Shown in pieces: positions 16,556 through 26,444 of a stretch of 64,000 bases of DNA. The first letter of the stretch is position 1. The number at the start of each line of letters is the position of its first letter. The DNA is from Methylobacillus methanolivorans (GTDB taxonomy: Bacteria; Pseudomonadota; Gammaproteobacteria; Burkholderiales; Methylophilaceae), in the NCBI RefSeq assembly GCF_044751345.1, contig NZ_JBIWXY010000001.1, forward strand, positions 992,001 through 1,056,000, given 5' to 3'. Position numbers and translations under genes: made by a program. The notes beneath the pieces were generated by a model. That model had not been told where the DNA came from and searched no databases. It worked only from the letters and a program-made list of their open reading frames with translations.

Positions 16556-19500
16556 TCACTTCTTCCAGCATTCTCTGCATTGCTTCAAGTTCAAATTGTT
16601 GCGATAGCTTGCGCATGGCCGCAACAAAGGTCTCATATCGGTCATCTTGGCCGATCTCGTCAAGCTTGCGGGTAATGCCTTTTACATATCCCACCTTGAT
16701 CAGCGCCATCAATTCATCCCGCTGCTCCCTGGATGGCGTCTGCACCTCATTCACCTCATGCCTGAGCGTCACATCGGCATCGCTCACCACACTACCTACC
16801 TCGGTCACCCACTCCAGTTTGAGCTGCTCGCCTATCCAGCGTAACAGCTCCATCACATTCACCGGCTTGACGATGAAATCCGATGCCGGAATACCAGCAG
16901 TATTTTCCAGCCCCTTATCGAAGGCATTGGCTGAAACGATGGCAATAGGCACATCCGACTGATGCACCTTGCGTATCATGTAGCTCGCCTCCCAACCATC
17001 CATGTCCGGCATAGCCAGATCCATGAGGATGACGTTGGGCTTAAATCCGGTATACACCTGCAAACACTCACGCCCGCTTGCCGCCTCTGCCACTTCAAAA
17101 CCCAATGGCTGAAGGATATTTTTCAGTAGCTCTCTATCCACTTGCTCATTATCCACCACGAGAATCCGTCGGCGTGGGCCTTTATAGGCCAAGGGCATGG
17201 GCATTGAGGCATTCTCGATCTCTTCCGGTACCCGCACCTGGGAAAGGAACAGGCGAATATGGAACTGGCTACCCTGGCCAGGGGTGCTACGCACAGTGAG
17301 CTGCCCACCCATGAGCTCGGTCAGCATCTTGCTAATCGTAAGACCAAGGCCTGTACCACCAATATTGCTGTTGGCAGCGGCTGAGCCACGGGCAAAAGGC
17401 TCGAACACCTTCTCAATTTCCTCAGGCGCAATGCCGGGGCCAGTATCCTCAATGCTGATATTCAACATCTCGCGTGCATAGCGCAACTTGAACGATACCC
17501 CGCCTTGGCGCGTAAACTTCACGGCATTGCCGAGGATGTTGATGAGAATCTGGCTCAGGCGCTTCTGGTCGATGCGCACCACCTTGGGCAAATCGCCCTG
17601 CAATTCATAGTGAAAATTGATGCCCTTGTTATGGGCCTGCAACTCGAACATGCTCACCAACTGCTGGATAAACTCCGGGAAGCGTACTAGGCGCAGATCG
17701 AACGTGAGCTTGCCGCTCTCGATGCGGGCAATATCCAGTGTGCCCTCAATCAGCGATAACAGGTGCTCGCCACTGCGGCGAATCACGTGTATGGATTGAC
17801 GGCGGTTTTCCGGGATAGTCGGGTCGTTATCCAGCAACTGCGCATAACCAAGAATACTGTTCAGCGGTGTGCGTAACTCATGGCTAATGCCCGTGATATA
17901 GCGACTCTTGGCCTGATTGGCCTGCTCAGCCACCTGCCGCGCACGTTGCAGCTCGGCATCGGTCTGGCGGTGCAACATGATCTCACGCTGTAACAGGTTG
18001 GTCTGGCGGTTGGATTCCTCCTGTGCCACCCGGCGGCTTTCAGATGTAAGCACAATCCACCAGGCAATAATGCCGCTGGCAAATGCCAATGCGGCAAACA
18101 CCTTGAAATAGCCCAGCCTCAGCTCAGGCAGCAAGGCTTCTTTTTCGCCCGTAAAGGTGAGCGACTCATGGAAATAGATCAACCCGAACAAGGCACTGAG
18201 GAAAGCCAGCGTCACCGCCATGAGCAGCAGATAATGCCCCAAGCCGCTCTGCATGACCTCCACCCAGCTTTCCGGCAATACGCGCCGCATGACACGCTGC
18301 CATTGGTACTCAATGCGCCCATGGGGCTTGCAAGTATCGTTACAGCGCGCATCCAGGGAGCAACACAACGAGCAGATAGCACCCTGGTAAGCCGGGCAAT
18401 GCGCCATGTCGTTGATTTCATATTCCTTTTCACAAATGCTGCAACGCTGTACGCGGATGATAGGCTGATACATCACTGGCTTGCGCGCAATGTAATAACG
18501 ACCCTTGGTTGCCCAGGCAATCAGCGGGGATGTCACCAACGCCGTAGTGAGCGCGATCATGGCAGAAAAAGCCTCAGCCTCAACGCCAAACAGACCGAAA
18601 AACGCCATCACGGAGAGTATGGAGGCAATGCCCATGGCCCCCACTCCTACCGGGTTGATGTCATAAAGATATGCCCGGCGGAACTCAATGCCCTTGGGAC
18701 TGAAGCCCAAAGGCTTATTGATGACGAGGTCAGCCACCACAGCCGTGATCCAGGAAATAGCGATATTGGAATACAAGCCCAGCACCTGTTCCAGCGCCTG
18801 GAACACGTCCATTTCCATCAGGATGATGGCAATCATGGCATTGAACACGACCCAGACCACGCGCCCAGGGTGGCTGTGAGTCAGGCGTGCGAAGAAGTTA
18901 GACCATGCCAGCGATCCAGCATAGGCATTGGTCATATTGACTTTGAGCTGGGAAATAACAACAAAAAACACCGTCACCGCCAGCACAACTTCAGGGTTGG
19001 CAAAGACTTCACTAAAGCCAACCAGGTACATCTGGTTAGGATTCACCGCCTGCTCGAAGGAACGTGCTCCCTCCACGGCCAAGTAGGCCAGCAAGGCCCC
19101 GCCCAGCATCTTGAGCATGCCAAGTGAAATCCAGCCTGGCCCTGCCATCAAGACGCCCAAATGCCAGCGAAAGCGGTTTTTCTGGGTTTTTTCCGGCATA
19201 AAACGCAAGAAATCGACCTGCTCGCCAATTTGCGGGATCAACGCCATACCCACTGCCATCGCCGTGCCAAACATCAGCAGGTTGAAATCGCCGTCATAGC
19301 CGGACTTGCCAGCGAACTCGGTCAAGCGGCCAATCACTTGCGGGTCTTTATAAACAATGAAGATATATGGCAAGGCCAACAACACCAGCCAGATTGGCTG
19401 GGTAATCATCTGGATACGGCTGATCAAGGTGACGCCATGTGTCACCAAGGGCACGATAACCAAGGCGCTGACCAGATAACCCGCATAGAGCGGCAAATCA

Positions 19501-19991
19501 AAATATAGCTCCAGCGCATAAGCCATGATGGCGGCTTCCAGCGCAAAGAGAATGAAGGTAAACGATGCGTAGACAAACGACGAAATGGTGGAACCAATAT
19601 AGCCAAACCCGGCACCACGAGTGAGTAAATCCATATCCAGGCCAAAGCGCGCAGCATAGTAACTAATGGGCAGGCCAGTCATAAAAATGACCAAAGCGAT
19701 GGCCATGATAGCCCAGAGGGCATTGGTAAAACCGTAGTTGATGGCAAGCGTGCCACCAATGGCTTCCAGTACCAGGAAAGAGATGGCACCAAATGCCGTA
19801 TTGGCCACACGGAAGATAGACCACTTGCGGAACGCCGATGGCGTATAACGCAGTGCATAGTCTTCCAGTGTCTCGTTGACGACCCAGGTGTTGTAGTCGC
19901 GACGCACCTTGACGATGCGCTGCGTAGGTTCCGTTGCCTCGCCAGCGCCCCCGCTCGCCCCTGCCTGATACTGATAGTCAATTGTCGTCAT
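16542..19991 (-). CDS. NCS1-permease-fused hybrid sensor histidine kinase
   Basis: The 1149-residue membrane protein joins a complete transporter fold to a kinase. Residues about 35-500 form an NCS1 (cytosine/purine/allantoin permease family) domain with about twelve membrane helices. Residues about 512-555 hold eight cysteines in CSIC ... HC ... CSLCC ... RC ... TC. Two more helices follow near 585-655. The kinase part has H704 in ISHELRTPLNSILGY, an HATPase region with ISIEDTGPGIAPEEIEKVFE, and a receiver domain with D991 in VILMDLAMPDMDG. A further C-terminal segment of about 60 residues ends the protein. The transporter may sense urea, an amide or a related nitrogen compound, as CbrA-type SLC5-fused kinases sense their ligands. 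The downstream response regulator overlaps it. A sigma-54 promoter and NtrC-like site lie upstream. Confidence 0.93.
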   Translation of the reverse strand: MTTIDYQYQAGASGGAGEATEPTQRIVKVRRDYNTWVVNETLEDYALRYTPSAFRKWSIFRVANTAFGAISFLVLEAIGGTLAINYGFTNALWAIMAIALVIFMTGLPISYYAARFGLDMDLLTRGAGFGYIGSTISSFVYASFTFILFALEAAIMAYALELYFDLPLYAGYLVSALVIVPLVTHGVTLISRIQMITQPIWLVLLALPYIFIVYKDPQVIGRLTEFAGKSGYDGDFNLLMFGTAMAVGMALIPQIGEQVDFLRFMPEKTQKNRFRWHLGVLMAGPGWISLGMLKMLGGALLAYLAVEGARSFEQAVNPNQMYLVGFSEVFANPEVVLAVTVFFVVISQLKVNMTNAYAGSLAWSNFFARLTHSHPGRVVWVVFNAMIAIILMEMDVFQALEQVLGLYSNIAISWITAVVADLVINKPLGFSPKGIEFRRAYLYDINPVGVGAMGIASILSVMAFFGLFGVEAEAFSAMIALTTALVTSPLIAWATKGRYYIARKPVMYQPIIRVQRCSICEKEYEINDMAHCPAYQGAICSLCCSLDARCNDTCKPHGRIEYQWQRVMRRVLPESWVEVMQSGLGHYLLLMAVTLAFLSALFGLIYFHESLTFTGEKEALLPELRLGYFKVFAALAFASGIIAWWIVLTSESRRVAQEESNRQTNLLQREIMLHRQTDAELQRARQVAEQANQAKSRYITGISHELRTPLNSILGYAQLLDNDPTIPENRRQSIHVIRRSGEHLLSLIEGTLDIARIESGKLTFDLRLVRFPEFIQQLVSMFELQAHNKGINFHYELQGDLPKVVRIDQKRLSQILINILGNAVKFTRQGGVSFKLRYAREMLNISIEDTGPGIAPEEIEKVFEPFARGSAAANSNIGGTGLGLTISKMLTELMGGQLTVRSTPGQGSQFHIRLFLSQVRVPEEIENASMPMPLAYKGPRRRILVVDNEQVDRELLKNILQPLGFEVAEAASGRECLQVYTGFKPNVILMDLAMPDMDGWEASYMIRKVHQSDVPIAIVSANAFDKGLENTAGIPASDFIVKPVNVMELLRWIGEQLKLEWVTEVGSVVSDADVTLRHEVNEVQTPSREQRDELMALIKVGYVKGITRKLDEIGQDDRYETFVAAMRKLSQQFELEAMQRMLEEVNDGG

Positions 19992-20032
19992 GCAGCCGTG
20001 TCATTCCCCGTTAATGCGCCTACCATCAGTGC

Positions 20033-20048
20033 AGCAAGTTTCAAGCCA
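20033..20048 (-). promoter_or_regulatory. Sigma-54 (-24/-12) promoter of the kinase/regulator operon
   Basis: On the minus strand TGGCTTGAAACTTGCT matches TGGCACG-N4-TTGCW at all but two defined positions, with exact -24/-12 spacing. The predicted start near 20021 leaves a leader of about 30 nt before the kinase ATG at 19991. An NtrC-like palindrome lies about 100 bp further upstream, the usual enhancer distance. Confidence 0.75.
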
Positions 20049-20132
20049 GTCAGCAGTTACACAGGAATTCTCCCAACCATCACGAGAAATGCAGGACAGC
20101 GGCTGTTCAACTTGCCATGAGCCAGGCACCAA

Positions 20133-20147
20133 GCACCATCATGGTGC
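20133..20147. promoter_or_regulatory. NtrC-type enhancer palindrome
   Basis: GCACCATCATGGTGC is a perfect inverted repeat about one central base and agrees with the NtrC consensus TGCACC-N5-GGTGCA; the right arm is followed by A as in the consensus. It lies about 110-125 bp upstream of the predicted sigma-54 start of the kinase operon. Confidence 0.7.
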
Positions 20148-20227
20148 ACCCGAAAATTGAATGCACCAAGGCCAGGACAAGCCGTCCGTAAACATCTGGA
20201 GGTAAAAAAAGACTCCTCTGGTAAGAC

Positions 20228-20944
20228 TTATATAGAGCGAGTTTCATGCAGCATATGAATCGTTATCTTGCGGACTTCCATTTTGCTCAGCTCAATATGA
20301 CTTTGCATCAAACGACATGCCTCATCGCTGCGACTTTTCAGAATGGCTTTGAGAATCTGGGTATGCTCGTCGTAAGTAGCTGTAATCCGTGAAGGCTTCG
20401 TAAAGTCGAGCCGCCGGATGATTCTGATTTTTTCGCTGACATCTTGATGTACCCTGGCGATCTCTGCATTGCCTGCCGCACGAACCAGACTACAGTGAAA
20501 TGATTCATCCAATGCCGAAACCCTAGCAATATCAGTCAGTCTTGCATCTTGTTTAACCAACCAAATATCGCTCAACGGCTTTAATGCAATCAATACGTGG
20601 TCAGGTGAGAATTGCCCCAAGCGCTTGATGGCATCCAGTTCCAACACGATGCGCAATTCATACAAATCTTCAAACTTCTCAAAATCAAAAGGGGCAACCT
20701 GCCAGCCATTACGGAATCTAACTTCGACATAGCCCTCCTGCTGCAAGCGGAACAAGGCTTGACGAATGGGAGTCCGGCTGGCAGAGAGCCTTTGCGCTAT
20801 TTCCTGCTCAGTAAACCGGTCACCAGGAATCAGGCGAAACTCAAAAATATCATCCTTAATCGCCTGATATATGCGCTCAGCAATCGCAGGAGGTCTGTTT
20901 TTTCGTAGTTCTCCCTCTTTTACACTAGGCTGCTGTAATTGCAC
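20228..20944 (-). CDS. GntR-family (FCD subfamily) transcriptional regulator of urea carboxylase operon
   Basis: The 238-residue protein has an N-terminal winged helix (IAERIYQAIKDDIFEFRLIP, then TEQEIAQRLSASRTPIRQAL) and a C-terminal all-helical FCD ligand domain beginning DLYELRIVLELDAIKRL. It starts 19 bp after the urea carboxylase stop codon and is probably the last gene of the allophanate hydrolase-urea carboxylase operon. A perfect 12-bp palindrome, CTTGTATACAAG, with the GT-N2-AC core typical of GntR operators lies at the head of that operon (26429-26440). Autoregulation by repression of the whole operon, relieved by a pathway intermediate, is therefore likely. The ligand is unknown. 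Confidence 0.92.
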   Translation of the reverse strand: MQLQQPSVKEGELRKNRPPAIAERIYQAIKDDIFEFRLIPGDRFTEQEIAQRLSASRTPIRQALFRLQQEGYVEVRFRNGWQVAPFDFEKFEDLYELRIVLELDAIKRLGQFSPDHVLIALKPLSDIWLVKQDARLTDIARVSALDESFHCSLVRAAGNAEIARVHQDVSEKIRIIRRLDFTKPSRITATYDEHTQILKAILKSRSDEACRLMQSHIELSKMEVRKITIHMLHETRSI

Positions 20945-20963
20945 TTAAACCGCCGCTTTCCAC

Positions 20964-23900
20964 TTATTGAGGATCAATGAGAACCAACATATCCCCTGGT
21001 GAGACAATATGGCCTACCTTGGAACGTACATGGTGCACCCTACCTGCAACACTGGCTTGAACCGTCATTTCCATTTTCATGGCTTCGACAATCATCAGAG
21101 TGTCACCTATTTCCACGGTTTGCCCTGGTTCAACCAGTATCTTCCAGACGTTACCATTCAGATTGGCCAGCACTTTATGAAGAGTGTCATCAATGTCGTC
21201 CTGCTCTAGGGCAATATCGGCTTGTTGCTCATCTTCTTCACTGTTTTGCCACAGGGCAACCTCTGCATCAAAAGCCGATTTCTGCTTGGCTTGAAATGTG
21301 GCAATGCTGTCCTGATTTCTTTCAATGAAATCGAGATAGGCGGCATAGTCAAATGTGCTTTCCTCGATGCGTATCTCGGCACGGCCTTCCCTGAACTCCT
21401 CGCGTAGCTTGGTCAGCTCATCCTCGGAGACAGGATAGAACCTCACCTCGTCAAAGAAATGCAGCAGCCATGGCTTGCCATCCTTGAACTGGGCATTCTT
21501 CACGTACTTGTTCCAGATAGGCAGGGTTCGGCCTACCAACTGATAGCCGCCCGGCGAATCCATGCCATAGATGCACATATAGACGCCGCCGATACCCACC
21601 GTGCCTTCTGCCGTAAAGGTGCGAGCCGGATTGTATTTGGATGTCAGCAATCGGTGCCTTGGATCAAGTGGCACGGCACAAGGCGCATCGAGGTAGACAT
21701 CGCCCAAGCCCAGGATCATGTAACTGGCATCGAAGATGATGTCACGCACTTCATCGCGCGACGACAGTCCATTGATACGCTGAATGAAGTCCACATTGTT
21801 GGGCAACCATGGTGCCTTGCTCTTCACTGTCTCCTGGTAGCGTTGCACTGCCCCTAGAGTGGCGGAATCCTCAAATGCCATTGGCAGATAAACCACCCGG
21901 TTAGGTATCTTGATATTGTTGGCATCCGGCAATTGTGCTTCCAACGCTAACAGCCGCTGGATCAGGTCGTTTTGCAGAATCTTGTTGCTGTCATAGCGGA
22001 TTTGCAACGAACGCACACCAGGAGCTAGCTCTTCAAGCCCAGTAATTTGAGCCTTGTTGATAGCCTCCATCAACAAGTGCACGCGCAACCTCAGTGCCAA
22101 GTCCAGTACATTGTCGCCGTATTCAAGCAGGATGTAGGCATCACCCGCCTGCCGATAGGTAACTGAAGGACGATACCCCTCTTCTGGTAGTTCAGCCAGG
22201 ATAGTCGCGGAGCTGGTATCACTAGGCAGTAATGAATAACCAGTATGTGCTGGCGTTGCTTGCTCGCACAGGGTTTCCAGCGTGCTCAATTGGGCTTGCT
22301 CAAGCGCCTGGGCTTCATCGAAGCTAATTGGATGGAAGCGGATCTTGTCACCGGGCTTAACCTGACCGACCTTCCACAGTTCAGCCTTGGCAATCGTCAC
22401 TGGGCAGACGAAGCCCCCCAGGCTGGGGCCATCGCGCGTCAGGATGACAGGAAAGTCGCCGGTAAAGTTGATACTGCCTATCGCATATTCGCAATCATGC
22501 ACGTTGGAGGGGTGCAATCCGGCTTCACCACCATCGGTACGCGTCCAGCTTGGTTTGGGGCCGGTTAAACGGATGCCCAGCCGGTTGGAGTTGTAATGCA
22601 CCTCCCACTCGGCATCAAAGAAGGCATCAATGGACTCCAACGTAAAAAAATCAGGCGCACCATGCGGGCCATACAGCACTCCGATGTTCCAGGTTGTCCC
22701 ATAATGTGGGATCAGGTCGGAACTCATCGCCTGCGGCAAGCTGATTGGTGCAGGTGTTGTGGATGCTGGCAATGCCGGATCGGCAATCTGCAACATATCC
22801 GCAGGCCGTAGTGTCCGGCCTGCATGTCCGCCGAACTGACCCAAGGCGAACGTGGATCGGCTACCAAGGTATAGAGGCACATCGATACCATTACGGATTG
22901 CAACGTAAGTGCGGCAACCACTAGCAGCCCGGCCTACCTTCAGCACTTGACCTGCCTTGACGTTGATAGGCTGCCAATAAGCAACAAACTCATCGTCCAA
23001 TGTCGCGGGACAATCGGCACCTGTCAGTGCAATCACGGCATCCTGATGGAATTTCAGGCTGGGGCCTTGCAGTGTGCATTCCAGTCCGGCAGCGCTTTCA
23101 TGATTGCCGACGATACGATTCGCCAAGCGAAACGCGTAATCGTCCATCGGGCCGGAGGGTGGCACGCCTATGCTCCAGTAACCCAGACGGCCTGGATAGT
23201 CCTGCACACTGGTATAAGTGCCAGGTTCCAGCACTTCAATCACGGCAGGCACGAACTGGTAGTGGTCAAGGAACCTAGTCCAGAATGAAGCCTGATTGAA
23301 TTCCGGGCTGGTAATGATCTGACGGAGATATTGCAGATTGGTGGAAATGCCGTGCAGGCGCGTGTGGGCCAATGCAGTTTCCATTTTCTTGATCGCCGCG
23401 GCACGGTCGCTGCCATGCACAATCAATTTGGCAATCATGGGGTCATAAAAAGCCGACACTTCCGTGCCGGTCGAAATCCAGCCATCGATACGCGCATCGT
23501 CCGGGAAGTAAACTTCTGTCAGTACACCAGGACTAGGCTGGAAATTCCGTAATGGGTCTTCTGCATAGATCCGTACCTCGATCGCACATCCTTGAGGAGC
23601 ACTATGCATACGCTCCCAATCCAGAGAGTCTGTATCACCTGCAGCCACCTTGAGCATGCACTCAATCAAGTCCAAGCCCGTCACCATCTCGGTCACTGGG
23701 TGTTCAACCTGCAATCGTGTATTTACTTCCAGAAAGTAGAACTCATCGCGCTTGTGGTCGTAGATAAATTCCACTGTGCCAGCGGAGCGATATTTGACCA
23801 GCTTGCCCAACTCAACAGCGGCCTGGTGCATCGCTTTGCGGGTTGCTTCTGGCAGGTTAGGTGCTGGGGTTTCTTCAACCACTTTCTGGTTACGGCGTTG

Positions 23901-24590
23901 CAAGGAACAGTCACGCTCTCCCAAAGCGGCAACATTGCCCAGGCCATCGCCGAACAGCTGCACTTCCACGTGCCTTGCCTGATCTACGAAGCGTTCAAGA
24001 AACACGCCCGAGTCACTGAAAAACTGCTCGCCCATACGCTTGACTGAGTCATAGGCATTCCTGAGATCTTCCTCGCTATCGCAACGCGTCAGACCAATAC
24101 CACCGCCACCTGCCGTGCTCTTGAGCATGACGGGATAGCCAATGCCTTCTGCTGTGGTCAATGCTTCTTCCAGCGTTGCCAGCAAGCCGCTACCGGGCGC
24201 CATGGGGACATTAGCTTCAGCCGCAAGCTCACGCGCTCTGTGCTTTAGGCCAAACTCACGAATCTGTTCCGGGGTCGGGCCGATGAACGCAATACCTTCT
24301 GCTTCACAGCGTTCTGCAAAGTCAGCGCTTTCAGACAGAAAGCCATAGCCTGGATAAATAGCCTCAGCACCCGTTTCCTTGGCAGCCTGAATAATCTTAT
24401 CTATCAGCAGGTAACTTTCGTTGGCCTTGTCGCCGCCGAGTGCTACTGCAACGTCCGCATCCTGCACATGCGCCGCGTTTCGGTCTGGATTGCTGTAGAC
24501 AGCCACACTCTTGACCCCGAGTTTTTTCAGGGTACGGATGGCGCGTACGGCGATTTCGCCACGATTGGCAATTAATACGGTACTGAACAT
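20964..24590 (-). CDS. uca: Urea carboxylase (urea amidolyase carboxylase component)
   Basis: Urea carboxylase converts urea, bicarbonate and ATP to allophanate, using covalently bound biotin. The 1208-residue protein starts MFSTVLIANRGEIAVRAI at 24590, with AAGGG about 8 bp upstream. It has the biotin carboxylase domain (residues 1-450, STAGGGGIGLTRC, FLEVNTRLQVEHPVTEM), then KipA- and KipI-like domains (LGYWSIGVPPSGPMDDYAFR, MILGLGDVYLDAPCAVPLDP) and a C-terminal biotinyl domain with EAMKMEM, where K1172 is the biotin site. The start overlaps the allophanate hydrolase gene by 19 bp, and the two enzymes act in sequence. The small urea-carboxylase-associated proteins found in many bacteria are not present here. 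Identification is secure. Confidence 0.97.
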   Translation of the reverse strand: MFSTVLIANRGEIAVRAIRTLKKLGVKSVAVYSNPDRNAAHVQDADVAVALGGDKANESYLLIDKIIQAAKETGAEAIYPGYGFLSESADFAERCEAEGIAFIGPTPEQIREFGLKHRARELAAEANVPMAPGSGLLATLEEALTTAEGIGYPVMLKSTAGGGGIGLTRCDSEEDLRNAYDSVKRMGEQFFSDSGVFLERFVDQARHVEVQLFGDGLGNVAALGERDCSLQRRNQKVVEETPAPNLPEATRKAMHQAAVELGKLVKYRSAGTVEFIYDHKRDEFYFLEVNTRLQVEHPVTEMVTGLDLIECMLKVAAGDTDSLDWERMHSAPQGCAIEVRIYAEDPLRNFQPSPGVLTEVYFPDDARIDGWISTGTEVSAFYDPMIAKLIVHGSDRAAAIKKMETALAHTRLHGISTNLQYLRQIITSPEFNQASFWTRFLDHYQFVPAVIEVLEPGTYTSVQDYPGRLGYWSIGVPPSGPMDDYAFRLANRIVGNHESAAGLECTLQGPSLKFHQDAVIALTGADCPATLDDEFVAYWQPINVKAGQVLKVGRAASGCRTYVAIRNGIDVPLYLGSRSTFALGQFGGHAGRTLRPADMLQIADPALPASTTPAPISLPQAMSSDLIPHYGTTWNIGVLYGPHGAPDFFTLESIDAFFDAEWEVHYNSNRLGIRLTGPKPSWTRTDGGEAGLHPSNVHDCEYAIGSINFTGDFPVILTRDGPSLGGFVCPVTIAKAELWKVGQVKPGDKIRFHPISFDEAQALEQAQLSTLETLCEQATPAHTGYSLLPSDTSSATILAELPEEGYRPSVTYRQAGDAYILLEYGDNVLDLALRLRVHLLMEAINKAQITGLEELAPGVRSLQIRYDSNKILQNDLIQRLLALEAQLPDANNIKIPNRVVYLPMAFEDSATLGAVQRYQETVKSKAPWLPNNVDFIQRINGLSSRDEVRDIIFDASYMILGLGDVYLDAPCAVPLDPRHRLLTSKYNPARTFTAEGTVGIGGVYMCIYGMDSPGGYQLVGRTLPIWNKYVKNAQFKDGKPWLLHFFDEVRFYPVSEDELTKLREEFREGRAEIRIEESTFDYAAYLDFIERNQDSIATFQAKQKSAFDAEVALWQNSEEDEQQADIALEQDDIDDTLHKVLANLNGNVWKILVEPGQTVEIGDTLMIVEAMKMEMTVQASVAGRVHHVRSKVGHIVSPGDMLVLIDPQ

Positions 24591-26416
24591 GCGATGCCCT
24601 TTTCTGTCTGGTTCTTGTTCTGGATAAAGGCACGCCATCCGCCAAAGTGCGTAATGTCACATGCGCCTTCCAGCGCCCACGGCTCACAGATGAATCCTTT
24701 AACAATCCGACCGTCCTCGGTTTTCACATTCCCGATACCGAGCGGTGGCGGAATCTCCCTGACGAACTCTCCGAACCGGGCAATCGGCATTTCCCAGATT
24801 TCGATGATGATGGATTCGCCCTTGCTGTCCCTGGCTAAACCTGGCTTGGGAGGCGTGGTGCCAGGCAATGCATAGAGCTTGTACTCTGGCGCAGTTTTGG
24901 TGGTTTCGATCAATACCGCATCACGCGTGGTCAGCTGGAAATTAAGTGGCATGCCGGTCAAGTGCGCACCGACCACGGCCACTTTCACGCTGCTCGCAAG
25001 GTTGTCGTCAGCATCGGGATGGCTGGTATACGCGCGACCAGTTGCACCAAGGGGCAGTGAGAGAAATTCCTGCCAGCGCTTACCCAAATCAGCCAATGCC
25101 TGGTCATGCCAAGTTGAGGCAATCAAGGTAATACCCGCAGGCAGGCCATCCTCCCGGAACCCGGATGGCAGCGCCAAGGCACTGAGGTCAGCCAGGTTAG
25201 TGAAGTTAGTGTAAGTGCCGAACTGGGAGTTGTAAGCGACAGGCTCCTGCTCGATTTCTACCAGTGTGCGAATAGTTGGCGTGGTAGGAACAACCAAGGC
25301 ATCATAAGCCGATAAGGTCTGCTGAATCGTGCGAGCCAGCGCCTGCCGTTTATACTCGGCGGCAAAGGTATCGCAAGCCGAATATTTCTCGCCGTTGCGT
25401 ACGATATTGGCCACCACCGGGTTGATCGCATCAGGATCGCTCTTCAGCAAATCATTGAGTACCACTGTACGTTCTGCCACCCACGGCCCGTAATAAAGTA
25501 GCTCAGCCAGCTCAGAGAATGGGCTGTAATCGATCGCCTCAATTTCACACCCCATGGCCTGGAGTTTTTCCAGTGATTGCAGATAAACCTGCTCAGCCTG
25601 TTTGTCACCGAAGAATTCCAGTTTATCGGGGATCGCAAGTTTGGGCTTAGACGATACTTTGGTAGATGCAGTATTGGGATTTTGGCGAGAGTAAGGATCG
25701 GCAGCATCAAAACCGCCAGCTGCCTGTGCGACTTTGACGGCATCATCGACGGTTAATGCAAACACGGAAACACAATCCAGGCTGCGACAGGCGGGAATCA
25801 CCCCAGCGGTGCTTAACCAGCCCCGTGTAGGTTTCAAGCCCACAATATTATTGAAGCCTGCCGGCACTCGGCCTGAACCTGCGGTATCAGTACCTAGTGA
25901 GAAAGTAACCAGTCCTCTGGCAACGACTGATGCCGAGCCTGAACTTGAGCCTCCGCTGACATATTCCGGGTTAAAGGTATTGGGTACAGCGCCATACGGA
26001 GAACGAGTGCCGACCAGCCCGGTAGCAAATTGGTCAAGGTTGGTCTTGCCCAGCAGAATCGCACCTGCAGCCTGAAGATTGGCCACGACGGTGGCATCTA
26101 CCTCAGCCTGATATTGATAAGCAGGACAAGCTGCTGTCGTAGACCAGCCTTTGGCATCAATATTGTCCTTGATGGCGAAAGGTACGCCATACAACGGCAG
26201 CTTGCTCTTGTCGCCTTGATGATCGGCAAGCAGCTTTGCGAGTTGAGCTAGCTGTCGATCCAGTTGTGCCTCGGATGCAATCCAGATCCAGGCCGGTTCA
26301 TCCTGATCGAAAGTTAATAGAAGTTCGGAAAGTAATGCTTGAGGGGTTTGGTGATTTGCATATGCTGCGGCCCAATCCGCGATTGTCCAGCCTATGCTTT
26401 GAGTGCCTGCTGCCAT
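24572..26416 (-). CDS. atzF: Allophanate hydrolase
   Basis: This enzyme splits allophanate into ammonia and carbon dioxide and completes ATP-dependent urea use. The N-terminal amidase-signature domain has K83 in VPFAIKDNID, the cis-serine S157 in YVSGGSSSGSA and the nucleophile S181 in GTDTAGSGRVPAG. The C-terminal domain of about 150 residues (VAVVGAHLTGMPLNFQLTTR ... FICEPWALEGACDITHFGGW) is specific to allophanate hydrolases. I prefer the ATG at 26416, which has GGAG 8 bp upstream. An ATG four codons earlier directly abuts a GntR-type palindrome. It is the first gene of the operon with urea carboxylase and gntR, and lies downstream of the urea transporter genes. Confidence 0.96.
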   Translation of the reverse strand: MAAGTQSIGWTIADWAAAYANHQTPQALLSELLLTFDQDEPAWIWIASEAQLDRQLAQLAKLLADHQGDKSKLPLYGVPFAIKDNIDAKGWSTTAACPAYQYQAEVDATVVANLQAAGAILLGKTNLDQFATGLVGTRSPYGAVPNTFNPEYVSGGSSSGSASVVARGLVTFSLGTDTAGSGRVPAGFNNIVGLKPTRGWLSTAGVIPACRSLDCVSVFALTVDDAVKVAQAAGGFDAADPYSRQNPNTASTKVSSKPKLAIPDKLEFFGDKQAEQVYLQSLEKLQAMGCEIEAIDYSPFSELAELLYYGPWVAERTVVLNDLLKSDPDAINPVVANIVRNGEKYSACDTFAAEYKRQALARTIQQTLSAYDALVVPTTPTIRTLVEIEQEPVAYNSQFGTYTNFTNLADLSALALPSGFREDGLPAGITLIASTWHDQALADLGKRWQEFLSLPLGATGRAYTSHPDADDNLASSVKVAVVGAHLTGMPLNFQLTTRDAVLIETTKTAPEYKLYALPGTTPPKPGLARDSKGESIIIEIWEMPIARFGEFVREIPPPLGIGNVKTEDGRIVKGFICEPWALEGACDITHFGGWRAFIQNKNQTEKGIACSVPY

Positions 26417-26428
26417 TTTGTGCTCCAT

Positions 26429-26440
26429 CTTGTATACAAG
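26429..26440. promoter_or_regulatory. GntR-type operator at the start of the allophanate hydrolase transcript
   Basis: CTTGTATACAAG is a perfect palindrome with the GT-AT-AC core common to GntR/FCD operators. It lies 5-16 bp downstream of the predicted -10 box, so a bound repressor would block initiation. The likely ligand protein is the GntR regulator encoded at 20228-20944. Confidence 0.65.
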
Positions 26441-26444
26441 ACAG

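Noticed and set aside
20197..20218. A terminator after the gntR gene
   Set aside because: The short GGAG/CTCC arms place the A/T run in the loop, not after the stem, so it does not fit an intrinsic terminator.
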